Shown piece after piece: positions 17,850 to 26,102 of a DNA stretch of 64,000 nucleotides. The first letter of the stretch is position 1; every line of letters begins with the position of its first letter. A program made the translations under genes and the position numbers. The notes under the pieces are model-generated. The model did not search any database and was not told the DNA's origin. It was given only the letters and a program-made list of their open reading frames with translations. This stretch comes from an uncultured SAR86 cluster bacterium (GTDB lineage Bacteria > Pseudomonadota > Gammaproteobacteria > Magnimaribacterales > Magnimaribacteraceae): assembly GCA_902537425.1 (NCBI GenBank), contig CACBBD010000002.1, forward strand, positions 1 through 64,000. The letters are read 5' to 3'.

Positions 17850-18287
17850 TTGAAACTTCTCATTCAAAGAGTTTCAACTGCTTCAGTTGAAGTTGATAAT
17901 CAAATTGTCAGTTCAATTCAGCAAGGAGTTATGGCACTTGTAGGTTTTGATAAACACGATAACACGGAGAGTTTAGTATCTATGGCCGAGAAGCTATTAA
18001 ATTTTAAAATCTTCAATGATCATAATGGAAAAATATCTAGAAGTATCTTAGAGACAAATCATCAGTTATTAATTGTTCCTCAAGTAACTTTGTCTGTTGG
18101 TACAAATAAGGGAAGCAAACCTAGTTTTTCAAAAGCAGCAGACCCCAAAAGAAGCTTTCATTTCTTTCAAGAATTTATTGAGATAATAAGAAGAAAGAAA
18201 ATTGAATGTGAGATAGGTAGCTTTGGTTCAGACATGTCAGTACGGTTAGTGAATGACGGACCAGTTACATTTTGGTTTGAAAATTAA
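17850..18287 (+). CDS. dtd: D-aminoacyl-tRNA deacylase
   Basis: This 145-residue protein matches DTD over its full length. It removes D-amino acids wrongly loaded on tRNA. It starts with TTG, and MKLLIQRVSTASVEV is the exact family start, which supports that codon. The C-terminal cross-dimer motif NDGPVTFWFEN is intact. The other signature, normally SQ-x-x-T/L at positions 77-78, reads P77-Q78 here (VPQVTL), so the Ser is Pro. GTNKGSKPSFSKAADP follows as expected. It abuts fba with no gap and ends tail to tail with the aminotransferase gene. Confidence 0.92.
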   Translation: MKLLIQRVSTASVEVDNQIVSSIQQGVMALVGFDKHDNTESLVSMAEKLLNFKIFNDHNGKISRSILETNHQLLIVPQVTLSVGTNKGSKPSFSKAADPKRSFHFFQEFIEIIRRKKIECEIGSFGSDMSVRLVNDGPVTFWFEN

Positions 18288-18296
18288 TTCCAATTA

Positions 18297-19478
18297 TTAA
18301 CTCATTCTATCAAGTACTCTCGGTAGAGCTCTAATGTATTGTTTTACATCTGCTATTTTGCCGGTACTTACACGAGACCAATTTACATAGTCTTGATATA
18401 TTCCTCTAATAAGCACCCTTTCCTTTTCCATTTCTTTTCTAAATTTTTCTGCGTTCAAAGATCCAAGATCTACGTACATAAAATTGGTGCTTGTTGATAA
18501 GGGTTTCAGGCCATTTTCTTTAACAGCATCTTGCAGCATATCTCTCGCTTCGACAATTTTTTCCTTTGAGTATTTTAAAAACTTCTCATCATTATATGAA
18601 GCTATAGCGGCAGCTACTCCCGCCTGATTTAAGGAGTAATCACCTAAACCGAAGGAGGATATCTTCTCTATCATTTCCGGATCTGCAATCAAATAACCTA
18701 CCCTCATTCCGGCAAGTCCATAGATTTTAGAGAAAGTTCTTGCAACTACTACGTTGTAACCTTCTTTTATCAAAGGAATCATAGTATTTGCATCAGGATC
18801 ATCTGTTAACTCGTTATAAGCCTCATCAATTAATACAATCGTTTTCTTTGATGCTTTTTTACAGAAAGACCTAAGTGCTTTTGGAGAGAGGGGAAGACCC
18901 GTAGGATTATTTGGATTCGTAACCTGCACCATCCCAATAGTTGAAGTAATATTGTCATACATATCATCGAGGTCAATTGCTAAATCAGATGTTTTATCTA
19001 ATCTTTTAATCCCATACTCACTATTCATGCTCCCCATTTTTGATGTTGTGTCCCAAAAAAGGTCGGGACCTAATATATGTCCTTCTTGAGTAACTTTTGT
19101 TGCTAGCCATTGCAAAGGTGCACTAGAACCGGACCCTATAATTATATGCTCTGGTGTAACATTATTCCTTTCGGCGATCATTTCCTTAAGTCTTGGTACT
19201 TCTTGCACATAGTAAGAGCCCATTTTTATGGCCTCTTCCATAGCTCTCAGAGCTAACGGACTTGGACCATATGGATTCTCATTAGCATTCAATTTCGCTA
19301 CTCCAAATGCAGGACCATAACTAATTTTTGGTGCATTACTGGGTACTATCCTTGGAATGCTGCCTACTACACTATTCGTTTTTGAACTCTGACCTATTAC
19401 TGGTGAAGCTATAACTGAGCCAGCTGTAAATAAAGCTCCCTTCAATAATGTTCTTCTCGATATTGCATTATTTTTCAT
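18297..19478 (-). CDS. Tat-exported PLP aminotransferase, HisC-like
   Basis: This is a 393-residue fold-I aminotransferase with a twin-arginine signal at its start: SRRTLLKGALFTAG at residues 7-20, then an A-S-P-V-I-G-Q cleavage-like stretch. The catalytic part resembles histidinol-phosphate aminotransferase: KLNANENPYGPSPLAL, VTNPNNPTGLP, LIDEAYNEL, and the PLP lysine in RTFSKIYGLAGMRVGYL. An ATG at 19523 would hide the signal inside; the ATG at 19478 has GGAGAAAAT before it and puts RR at residues 8-9, so I use it. PLP would be bound before export, a classic reason to use Tat. It lies in the same direction as tatABC, 1 kb downstream of tatC. Substrate unknown. Confidence 0.85.
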   Translation of the reverse strand: MKNNAISRRTLLKGALFTAGSVIASPVIGQSSKTNSVVGSIPRIVPSNAPKISYGPAFGVAKLNANENPYGPSPLALRAMEEAIKMGSYYVQEVPRLKEMIAERNNVTPEHIIIGSGSSAPLQWLATKVTQEGHILGPDLFWDTTSKMGSMNSEYGIKRLDKTSDLAIDLDDMYDNITSTIGMVQVTNPNNPTGLPLSPKALRSFCKKASKKTIVLIDEAYNELTDDPDANTMIPLIKEGYNVVVARTFSKIYGLAGMRVGYLIADPEMIEKISSFGLGDYSLNQAGVAAAIASYNDEKFLKYSKEKIVEARDMLQDAVKENGLKPLSTSTNFMYVDLGSLNAEKFRKEMEKERVLIRGIYQDYVNWSRVSTGKIADVKQYIRALPRVLDRMS

Positions 19479-19489
19479 ATTTTCTCCTA

Positions 19490-20335
19490 TTAAATTATTG
19501 ACGAGGAAAGACTTGCTTTCCAAAACATTCCTGACGAGACAAAAAGTAAATAAAGACCAAAAAGTCTTTTTAATTTATCCTCTTCAAGATTATGAGCCCA
19601 TTCGACTCCTATCGGTGCAGTTAAAATAGACACTAGACTTATTATCAATACAGCTGGAATATTAATAAAGCCCAGTGACCCAAAAGGGAGGTCAGTTTTG
19701 TTGAAGCCTAAAATGAGAAAACCTACAGCACCAACTAAACCAATGATTAAACCAACACCTGAAGCGGTTGCGACTGCTTGATAAATTGGTCTTTTACAGA
19801 TAGACATTGTTATGACAGTTATTGTACCGCCAGCAATTCCAAGTAGTGCAGAAAAACCTCCGAGGAATGAAACTAGACCTGCACGGGCAAACCCAACAGG
19901 CATATCTCTTTGTTTCATAGCAGTTTGGTCCAATATTTTGGGGAAGAGGAAGTAGATTCCATAGAACAATACTCCCCAAGCAAATATTAGATATAACTCT
20001 TCAGCTTGAGAGTATGAAGCAATGAAAATTCCAATAATAACCCCTATAACAAGCCATGGTGCCCATTCCTTCAAAACTAAAAAATCAACAGCACCTTTTT
20101 TATTATGAGATATAAGTGCTCTTGCAGATGAAAATATAATACAAGCAAGAGAAGTACCTACAGCCACGAATATTAGATTTTCAGATTCGATATCCAGTAT
20201 CGAAAAAAGTAAGACAAGAGCCGGGACTATTGCAAATCCGCCGCCATTTCCAAAAAGGCCTGCTGTTATCCCAGCCACGGCACCAGCTGTTATAAGTAAA
20301 ACTATTAATCCAAAAATTTCCAAAAGTTGCTCCAA
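19490..20335 (-). CDS. TSUP family permease (TauE/SafE-like)
   Basis: This 281-residue protein has about eight membrane segments and the two family repeats. The first repeat has AGITAGLFGNGGGFAIVPAL and the second LGGFSALLGIAGGTITV, each with the glycine-rich re-entrant motif. TSUP carriers move sulfite, sulfoacetate, taurine-related or similar small anions across the inner membrane. The start is TTG; no in-frame ATG gives a full first helix. It lies between tatC and the Tat-targeted aminotransferase, 11 bases before the latter, so those two may be co-transcribed. The substrate is not predictable. Confidence 0.85.
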   Translation of the reverse strand: MEQLLEIFGLIVLLITAGAVAGITAGLFGNGGGFAIVPALVLLFSILDIESENLIFVAVGTSLACIIFSSARALISHNKKGAVDFLVLKEWAPWLVIGVIIGIFIASYSQAEELYLIFAWGVLFYGIYFLFPKILDQTAMKQRDMPVGFARAGLVSFLGGFSALLGIAGGTITVITMSICKRPIYQAVATASGVGLIIGLVGAVGFLILGFNKTDLPFGSLGFINIPAVLIISLVSILTAPIGVEWAHNLEEDKLKRLFGLYLLFVSSGMFWKASLSSSII

Positions 20336-20449
20336 ACACGCATAAATTGATGCAATCTACATGCCATAAATCTTTCACTATATGAATTATTTAGGGTCAT
20401 AAGAGTACCTTCTCGAAAAGAATGACCTTTTATGAGGCTATTTTGCAAT

Positions 20450-21193
20450 CTATTCTCCTTCTTTTTTATCTTCTGTAACTGTTCTGCTTTCTAAAATTAA
20501 TTTAGATATTAACAGGCCTAATTCAAAAAGAAGCCAAGCCGGTACTGCAAGCAAAGTTTGAGAAATTACGTCTGGAGGAGTTATTAGCATTCCAACTACA
20601 AAGCATCCTACTATTATGTAAGGTCTTTTTTTAGATAAGCTTGTTGATGTGGATACGCCACTCCATATTAAGAGAAATATTAAAATAGGGATTTCGAATG
20701 CAAGGGCAAAAGCAAACATCATTCCTAGAACGAAACCTAGGTAACTATTAATATCTGTCATAACCAAAACACCTTCTGGAGCTGAAGAAGTAAAGAAGCT
20801 AAAGACAATTGGTAAAATTAAAAAATAGGTAAAGACAATACCTAAATAGAAAAGTACAACACTTGAAAATAACAAAGAGAAGCTCAGATTCTTTTCTTGT
20901 TTGTACAAAGCTGGCGCTATGAACCCCCATATTTGAGAAAAAAAATAAGGCATGGAAATCATAAGCGAAACAAATAGAGTTAATTTTAGAGGCGCAAGGA
21001 ATGGAGATGCTACTTCAGTTGCAATCATGGAAGAATTAGAAGGTAAGAATTTTTGCAAAGGCTCTGCCAAGAACTGATAAATATCATTAGAAAAATAAAT
21101 GAGTAAAATAAAACAACTAGCTATTGCTACTATTGACTTAACAAGTCTGACTCTTAGTTCTGTTAGATGATCGACAAGAGAGGCTTCTTCCAT
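20450..21193 (-). CDS. tatC: Sec-independent protein translocase subunit TatC
   Basis: This 247-residue inner-membrane protein has six predicted helices. The N-terminus SLVDHLTELRVRLVKS carries the conserved cytosolic Glu/Arg pair that recognises the twin-arginine signal. SLMISMPYFFSQIWGFIAPALYKQEK is the first loop and conserved F-x-x-P-A-L-Y/E region (written here in part). Length is typical. It starts 4 bases after tatB. The C-terminus ends in a charged tail. It is the receptor component for folded substrates. Confidence 0.95.
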   Translation of the reverse strand: MEEASLVDHLTELRVRLVKSIVAIASCFILLIYFSNDIYQFLAEPLQKFLPSNSSMIATEVASPFLAPLKLTLFVSLMISMPYFFSQIWGFIAPALYKQEKNLSFSLLFSSVVLFYLGIVFTYFLILPIVFSFFTSSAPEGVLVMTDINSYLGFVLGMMFAFALAFEIPILIFLLIWSGVSTSTSLSKKRPYIIVGCFVVGMLITPPDVISQTLLAVPAWLLFELGLLISKLILESRTVTEDKKEGE

Positions 21194-21197
21194 AAGA

Positions 21198-21425
21198 TTA
21201 TCTTTCTTTAAGATCTTCTAATATTTCTTTATTTTTTTCATCAAGAAGGGCTTCTTCAAGGTTAAGAGTCTTTGATACTTCTTCCTTAGCATCGTTAAAT
21301 TGATCTTTTATCTTTCTTACTGTAACAAATATATATTTTAAGACTTCGGGTAATTTTTCTGGACCTATTAGAATAATTCCAACAATGAAAATTATTAAAA
21401 TTTCAAAAAAACCAACGTCGAACAT
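21198..21425 (-). CDS. tatB: Twin-arginine translocase subunit TatB
   Basis: This 75-residue protein has the TatB opening [20 protein letters not shown], then GPEKLPEVL with the family Glu and the hinge, then an amphipathic and coiled helix. It is short for a TatB (E. coli is more than twice as long), having lost most of the C-terminal tail. MFDVGF and GPEKLP separate it from TatA. Its ATG overlaps the tatA stop (TAATG). Confidence 0.9.
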   Translation of the reverse strand: MFDVGFFEILIIFIVGIILIGPEKLPEVLKYIFVTVRKIKDQFNDAKEEVSKTLNLEEALLDEKNKEILEDLKER

Positions 21426-21586
21426 TATTTTTTATCGTCTTCTTCATCAAGAGTTTTTCTAAAGCTTTTAATTGTATTGGCTAAGTCCGAACCCAAATTT
21501 TTAATCCTTTTAGTGCCTCCAAATAGAAGCAACACGATTACCAAAATTATTAGTAATTGCCATATGCTAATTCCGCCTATACCCAT
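21425..21586 (-). CDS. tatA: Twin-arginine translocase subunit TatA
   Basis: This 53-residue ORF was found between hisE and tatB. It reads [24 protein letters not shown], one short membrane helix, then [19 protein letters not shown] as the amphipathic helix and an acidic end. The G-G-I-S-I-W-Q-L and L-L-F-G-G-T-K patterns are standard TatA/E, which form the channel. A GGAGA Shine-Dalgarno lies within the end of hisE, and the stop shares a base with the tatB ATG. With tatB and tatC the minimal Tat set is complete. Confidence 0.93.
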   Translation of the reverse strand: MGIGGISIWQLLIILVIVLLLFGGTKRIKNLGSDLANTIKSFRKTLDEEDDKK

Positions 21587-21931
21587 TTATTTCTCCTTGT
21601 TTTTCTTTCTGGAACTCTTTTCTTTGTGCCCTGATATGCCAAGCCTATTATTTAGTTCATCTAGAACATCGTCTATATGAATACCTTCATTTAAAAGTAA
21701 GACCATAGTATGAAACCATAAATCTGCGGTTTCATGAATTATTTTTTTATTCTTGTCGACTGTCACATCATTTGTTGCTTCTAGCAGCTCGAGCGCCTCT
21801 TCGAGCACTTTTTCGTTAATTTTTACCTTTCCTTGGTCCAAAAGAGATTTTACATACGATTCTTTAGATATTGAGCCAACCCTTTTCTCCATTAAATTAA
21901 AGAGCTTTTTGAGCAAGTCTTGTTCGGTCAT
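21587..21931 (-). CDS. hisE: Phosphoribosyl-ATP pyrophosphatase
   Basis: This 114-residue MazG-fold enzyme carries out the second step of histidine synthesis. KVLEEALELLEATND and ETADLWFHTMVLLLNEGI carry the acidic Mg2+ ligands (E-x-x-E and D). A lysine-rich tail (KEKSSRKKNKEK) follows. The hisI partner that often precedes hisE next to tat genes is not here. It sits one base from ubiB and touches tatA. Confidence 0.92.
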   Translation of the reverse strand: MTEQDLLKKLFNLMEKRVGSISKESYVKSLLDQGKVKINEKVLEEALELLEATNDVTVDKNKKIIHETADLWFHTMVLLLNEGIHIDDVLDELNNRLGISGHKEKSSRKKNKEK

Positions 21932-21932
21932 T

Positions 21933-23486
21933 TTAGGTTGCTATAAATAAGAATAAACAAATGATTAAAACTATCAGGATGATGCCATTATTTCTTCCTT
22001 GTATATAGATTTTTTGCATAAGCTGATTATGTCGTTCTTCATTTGCATTTTGATATTCTTCTAATCTTGAAACCTGTTCTATAGCTGTATCTGCTATTTC
22101 AGGAAATTTCCTAGCCTTTTCAAACCAACTTAAGGAATTTCTCTTGGCCCACTCAGTTAATTTCTTAGGGTTATACCTCTCTGAAATCCAATTTTTTAAG
22201 AAAGGATTTGCTATAGACCAGAAATCTAAGGCTGGGTAAAGTTGTTTACCTAAACCCTCAATATTCACTAATGTTTTCTGAAGAAGCATCAGGGACGGTT
22301 GCATCCTTAAATCAAATCTTCTAGCAGAATCAAATATAAATAGAAGCATCTCACCAAAGTTTATTTTTTCCATCGGCTGATCAAAAATAGGTTCACATGC
22401 TGCCCTTATAGTGTTTTCTAGGTCACTTAATCTCGTATTTGGATTCACCCATTTTGATTCAATTAATATGTTTGCAACTTCTTTAAAATCTCTTCCTATA
22501 ACAGCAACTAACATTCTACCTATTTGATATTGCTCTTCTTCGCTTAGTGAACCAACAATTGCGTAGTCAACAGCAACATATGCGGGGTCAGACGGATTTT
22601 TGGCGTCAATGAATATATTGCCAGGATGCATATCAGCGTGGAAGAAGTTATCAATAAATACTTGTTTTAGAAAGATCTCAACACCTCTTTCTGCTACTAA
22701 TCTTAAATCTACACCAAGATCATTAAGGATCTCTATACGATCCACAGGAATACCCTCAATTTTTTCCATGATCAGTAAATTCTCAGTGCAATAATCAAGA
22801 TACACTTCAGGCACATAAAGGAGATTATTGCCCTCAAAGTTTCTTCTGGTTTGTTTTATATTCGATGACTCTAATCTCATATCAAGCTCTGCTAGAATTA
22901 CAGCTTCGTATTCGTCTACTAATTTTGAAAGTTGCAATCTTTTCGCATCTTCAAATCGCCGCTCTGAAAATGCCGCAATTCTTTTCATAAGAGATACATC
23001 TGTTTGAATAGTTTTTTTTATTCCCGGTCTAACAACTTTAATCACAACTTCTTTGTTATTTTCTTTTAGTGTTGCCGAATAAACCTGTGCTATTGATGCA
23101 GCTGCTAAAGGTGTGGGGTTAAAGTCCTTAAAAATTGAAATAATTTCACAATTCATCTCTTTTTCAATAATCTCTATGGCCTGCTTATCAGAGAAGTGAG
23201 GCAGATCGTCTTGAAGGACTTTTAGACTCTTTGCAATTTCTCCTGGAACTACGTCTGGTCTTGTAGATAAAAGTTGACCAAACTTTATAAAGATTGGGCC
23301 TAACTCTTCTAATGCAAAGCGAAGTCTTTCTCCGGGCTCTTTTTTGGATTGATATAAACGCCAGGGAGATATTAAGAGAAGAAATGAAACGATTTTTGGT
23401 TTTGATAATGTATCAACTTCCTTATCTAGACGAGCTTTTAGTAAAGTATGAATGATTTTAAAAAGCCTGAGAGAATCTCTAAACAT
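21933..23486 (-). CDS. ubiB: UbiB-family ubiquinone biosynthesis protein kinase-like
   Basis: This 517-residue membrane-bound atypical kinase/ATPase supports ubiquinone synthesis. The KxGQ motif of the family is in IFIKFGQLLSTRPDVVP. The A-rich loop replacing the P-loop is TPLAAASIAQVYSA. HADMHPGN is the catalytic loop, and VDYAIVGSL stands for the DFG region. The C-terminus has one helix of about 18 hydrophobic residues as anchor. It overlaps ubiE by 8 bases. The accessory gene ubiJ, normally between ubiE and ubiB, is missing. Confidence 0.94.
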   Translation of the reverse strand: MFRDSLRLFKIIHTLLKARLDKEVDTLSKPKIVSFLLLISPWRLYQSKKEPGERLRFALEELGPIFIKFGQLLSTRPDVVPGEIAKSLKVLQDDLPHFSDKQAIEIIEKEMNCEIISIFKDFNPTPLAAASIAQVYSATLKENNKEVVIKVVRPGIKKTIQTDVSLMKRIAAFSERRFEDAKRLQLSKLVDEYEAVILAELDMRLESSNIKQTRRNFEGNNLLYVPEVYLDYCTENLLIMEKIEGIPVDRIEILNDLGVDLRLVAERGVEIFLKQVFIDNFFHADMHPGNIFIDAKNPSDPAYVAVDYAIVGSLSEEEQYQIGRMLVAVIGRDFKEVANILIESKWVNPNTRLSDLENTIRAACEPIFDQPMEKINFGEMLLFIFDSARRFDLRMQPSLMLLQKTLVNIEGLGKQLYPALDFWSIANPFLKNWISERYNPKKLTEWAKRNSLSWFEKARKFPEIADTAIEQVSRLEEYQNANEERHNQLMQKIYIQGRNNGIILIVLIICLFLFIAT

Positions 23487-24258
23487 CCAACATTCCTTTT
23501 TGGCCAGAATGAATTGCCACTATCCCATTAGTTAAATTTTTATAACTACATTTTGAAAAACCTGTCTCTTCCAACATTTTTTTTAATTCTTCTTGGGTAG
23601 GATGCATCCTTATTGATTCGGCTAGATATCTATAGCTTTCTTCAGTCTGTGCAATAATTTCTCCAATTTTTGGTATAACTTCGAAAGAGAAAAGATCGTA
23701 TATTTCTCTAAAAACTTCATTTTGTGGTTTTGAGAATTCTAAGATAATTAGTTTCCCACCTGGTTTTAACGCTTTGTAAATAGATCTAAGAGCAGTTTCT
23801 TTGTCAGTAACATTTCTAAGCCCAAATGCTATTGTGATAAGATCAAATGTATTGTCTTTAAATGGAAGAAATTGAGCATCTATTTGTGCAGGATGTACAT
23901 CCTCTATCCCTTCATCAATCAATCGGTTTCTTCCTTCATGTAGCATTGAAGCATTGATATCACTGAGAATTAAAGTGCCTTTCTCAGAAATCTTATTTCG
24001 CATTAGCTTAACCATATCTCCCGTGCCGCTAGCAAGATCCAATACTACAAAGTGATCTTTGATCCCAGACGTCTCAATAGTTACTTTCTTCCAAAGTCTA
24101 TGTATTCCAAAAGACATAAGATCATTCATAAGGTCATAGTTCTTTGAAACCGTATCAAAAACACTACCCACAAGATCAGCCTTCTTATCAGAATCAACTT
24201 CTTTAAAACCGAAGCTTGTTTTATTTTTACTCTTATCTTTCATGAAATATTTGTGCAT
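23479..24258 (-). CDS. ubiE: Ubiquinone/menaquinone C-methyltransferase
   Basis: This SAM methyltransferase of about 259 residues C-methylates the quinone ring. FDTVSKNYDLMNDLMSFGIHRLWKK is the family start (given in part), VVLDLASGTGDM is the SAM motif, and ITIAFGLRNVTDKETAL is the signature F-G-L-R-N-V. A second ATG five codons in could be the start; I keep the first because GAG lies before it. It leads ubiE-ubiB-hisE-tatABC. Confidence 0.94.
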   Translation of the reverse strand: MHKYFMKDKSKNKTSFGFKEVDSDKKADLVGSVFDTVSKNYDLMNDLMSFGIHRLWKKVTIETSGIKDHFVVLDLASGTGDMVKLMRNKISEKGTLILSDINASMLHEGRNRLIDEGIEDVHPAQIDAQFLPFKDNTFDLITIAFGLRNVTDKETALRSIYKALKPGGKLIILEFSKPQNEVFREIYDLFSFEVIPKIGEIIAQTEESYRYLAESIRMHPTQEELKKMLEETGFSKCSYKNLTNGIVAIHSGQKGMLDV

Positions 24259-24274
24259 TTTAGCTCATGCCGAA

Positions 24275-25120
24275 CTAATTAACCTGTCTCCTAGACAATA
24301 TTCGGTTTATAGACTTTATGTAAATATCTAGGCTTCTATTGAAATATTCTATTTGTTTTTCATCGCTTGATTTAAAGACAAAACTAATGATTTCTTGTGC
24401 AAGTAATTCATTCTTATCAATCTTTTCTCTAAACTTTTCTTCTCCTAGTTCTTCGAGAGAATCTAGGTACGCCGACATTTTTGTTTCATAATCCGAAGAC
24501 TGATTATTTTTCAGAAGTTGAATAAACTCCTCTATCCATTCTTCTTGAAGATTAGACCATTCTTCTCTTACTTCGATGTGATTTTCCAATTTCAATTTTA
24601 TTTTATCAATCTGATCATCTCTAAGTTTGATACCCACTCGATCAAATCCAGAAATATAGTTATCTATTAAGCTATAACCATTCTCTGCTCTCTCTTTTTC
24701 CCTTTTCTCTCTTAGCTCTCTGAAATGAGATCCTATTTCATCTATTTGTACTTCATTTATTTCCTTAGTAAAGCTGATTATGGGTGATTTGAAATAGAAA
24801 TTTGATCTTGTAAAAACTCCCTCTGCATCCCTATAAAGAGAACTAATTTCCTTCTCAGGATTTTGTAAATTTATACTTTTTAAATTTTCTAGAATAACTT
24901 TTACTTTGCTGAGTTCATTTTCACTAAACCAATTTATAAATTCTGTTGAAATAATTTCTATTTCTTCATCTTGCTCTCGTGAGAAATTAGCAAATTCCTT
25001 GAAATAATCAGCCAAATAATTATCTAATCTCTCATAAACCCATGATCCTGCAATCGAGCATGAACTCATTGAGAAGATCATGAGGGAAAGTAAACAAAAC
25101 TTATAAATATTTCGAACCAT
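24275..25120 (-). CDS. DUF6279 family lipoprotein
   Basis: This is a 281-residue exported protein. A signal peptide ends in the lipobox MSSC at about residues 18-21, so it is probably lipid-anchored. The mature part is almost all helix and rich in Glu, Lys and Arg, with the family features near the start (SWVYERLDNYLADYF) and an E-W-S-N-L-Q-E-E-W segment. It matches DUF6279 lipoproteins, whose function is unknown. I use the ATG at 25120; a GTG one codon earlier is equally possible. It is the first gene of the ubi/tat run, 16 bases before ubiE. Confidence 0.8.
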   Translation of the reverse strand: MVRNIYKFCLLSLMIFSMSSCSIAGSWVYERLDNYLADYFKEFANFSREQDEEIEIISTEFINWFSENELSKVKVILENLKSINLQNPEKEISSLYRDAEGVFTRSNFYFKSPIISFTKEINEVQIDEIGSHFRELREKREKERAENGYSLIDNYISGFDRVGIKLRDDQIDKIKLKLENHIEVREEWSNLQEEWIEEFIQLLKNNQSSDYETKMSAYLDSLEELGEEKFREKIDKNELLAQEIISFVFKSSDEKQIEYFNRSLDIYIKSINRILSRRQVN

Positions 25121-25162
25121 CACTAGGGGTTATTGTAAATTGCAGTTAAAATTCTGTCGGAA

Positions 25163-25714
25163 ATGTCAGATAAAAAGAAATATCCTACCCTAGTTTGGCT
25201 AGATTTAGAAATGACAGGTTTAGACCCAGATTCGGAAAGAGTTATTGAAATTGCCACAGCGATTACTAGTCATGACCTATCAGAAATAATTGAAGGACCA
25301 AACCTCGTGATCCAGCAACCAATGGAGTTTATTGACAATATGGATGACTGGAATACTAATCAGCATACAAAATCTGGACTAGTTGAAAGCTTAAAAGTAA
25401 CAAATATAACTATCGAAGAGGCACAGAAACAAACTCTTGAATTTTTGTCTATGCATGCCGAGAAAGGAAGATCACCATTATGTGGCAACTCTATTTCTCA
25501 TGATAGGCGTTTTCTAAGAAGATATATGCCAGAGCTAGATGCTTTTTTTCATTACAGAAACGTTGACGTTAGCTCAATAAAAGAACTCATTAAGAGATGG
25601 AATCCCGAACTTCTTGATGGTTTTAAGAAAAGTGGTGGACATAGAGCTATGGAAGATGTGCTTGAGTCCATTCAAGAGTTGAAGTTTTACCGAGATAAAT
25701 TTTTTGTTCAATAA
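25163..25714 (+). CDS. orn: Oligoribonuclease
   Basis: This 183-residue DEDDh exonuclease degrades di- to pentaribonucleotides, including pGpG from cyclic-di-GMP. WLDLEMTGLDPDSERVIEIA gives the first D-E pair. NSISHDRRFLRRYMPELD gives the second Asp, and HRAMEDVLESIQEL gives the late His and Asp. Length is standard. It is divergent from the DUF6279 gene and faces DUF1820 tail to tail. Confidence 0.95.
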   Translation: MSDKKKYPTLVWLDLEMTGLDPDSERVIEIATAITSHDLSEIIEGPNLVIQQPMEFIDNMDDWNTNQHTKSGLVESLKVTNITIEEAQKQTLEFLSMHAEKGRSPLCGNSISHDRRFLRRYMPELDAFFHYRNVDVSSIKELIKRWNPELLDGFKKSGGHRAMEDVLESIQELKFYRDKFFVQ

Positions 25715-25716
25715 AT

Positions 25717-26043
25717 TTATTTATCAGGTCCTTGAAAAGCAGGATTGGAAATAGGCATAATTTTTGCTGAATCACTCGAAGTTATTTTTGCTGTTCCCTT
25801 CTTATCCACTTCATCAATTCTCATTATGCAATTTATAGGTATATAACTTCTTTGAACACCTTTGAATTCGTTTTTTAGTTTTTCTTCACTTGTATCCACA
25901 ACTATTTGCGACTTTTGATCGAATATATATTCCTCGACTTCTATGAATCCATACATGTCACTTTGGTAAATGGCTTCAGCATAAACCTCATAGATTTCAC
26001 CCAATTGAACAAATACTACTTTGTAGATTCCTTTTTTTGCCAT
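25717..26043 (-). CDS. DUF1820 family protein
   Basis: This is a 108-residue protein. IYKVVFVQLGEIYEVYAEAI is the family opening, and EVEEYIFDQKSQIVVDTSEEK and the core SYIPINCIMRIDEV follow. DUF1820 is a small gammaproteobacterial family with no known activity. The composition suggests a small beta-rich cytosolic domain. It is divergent from miaB. Confidence 0.82.
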   Translation of the reverse strand: MAKKGIYKVVFVQLGEIYEVYAEAIYQSDMYGFIEVEEYIFDQKSQIVVDTSEEKLKNEFKGVQRSYIPINCIMRIDEVDKKGTAKITSSDSAKIMPISNPAFQGPDK

Positions 26044-26102
26044 TACAATCCCTGCCTTTTGAAGATTTAAACTATAGTACCCTTTAAAGATATTAAATAT
26101 AT

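Noticed and set aside
19479..19523. Longer start for the Tat-targeted aminotransferase at 19523
   Set aside because: It would overlap the TSUP gene end and bury the RR signal; the ATG at 19478 has a GGAG site and a standard signal layout.
20336..20449. Direct repeat TAGATTGCA and GGTCAT/ATGACC arms after tatC
   Set aside because: Short repeats in a 114-base AT-rich gap; no attachment site, mobile gene or convincing terminator accompanies them.
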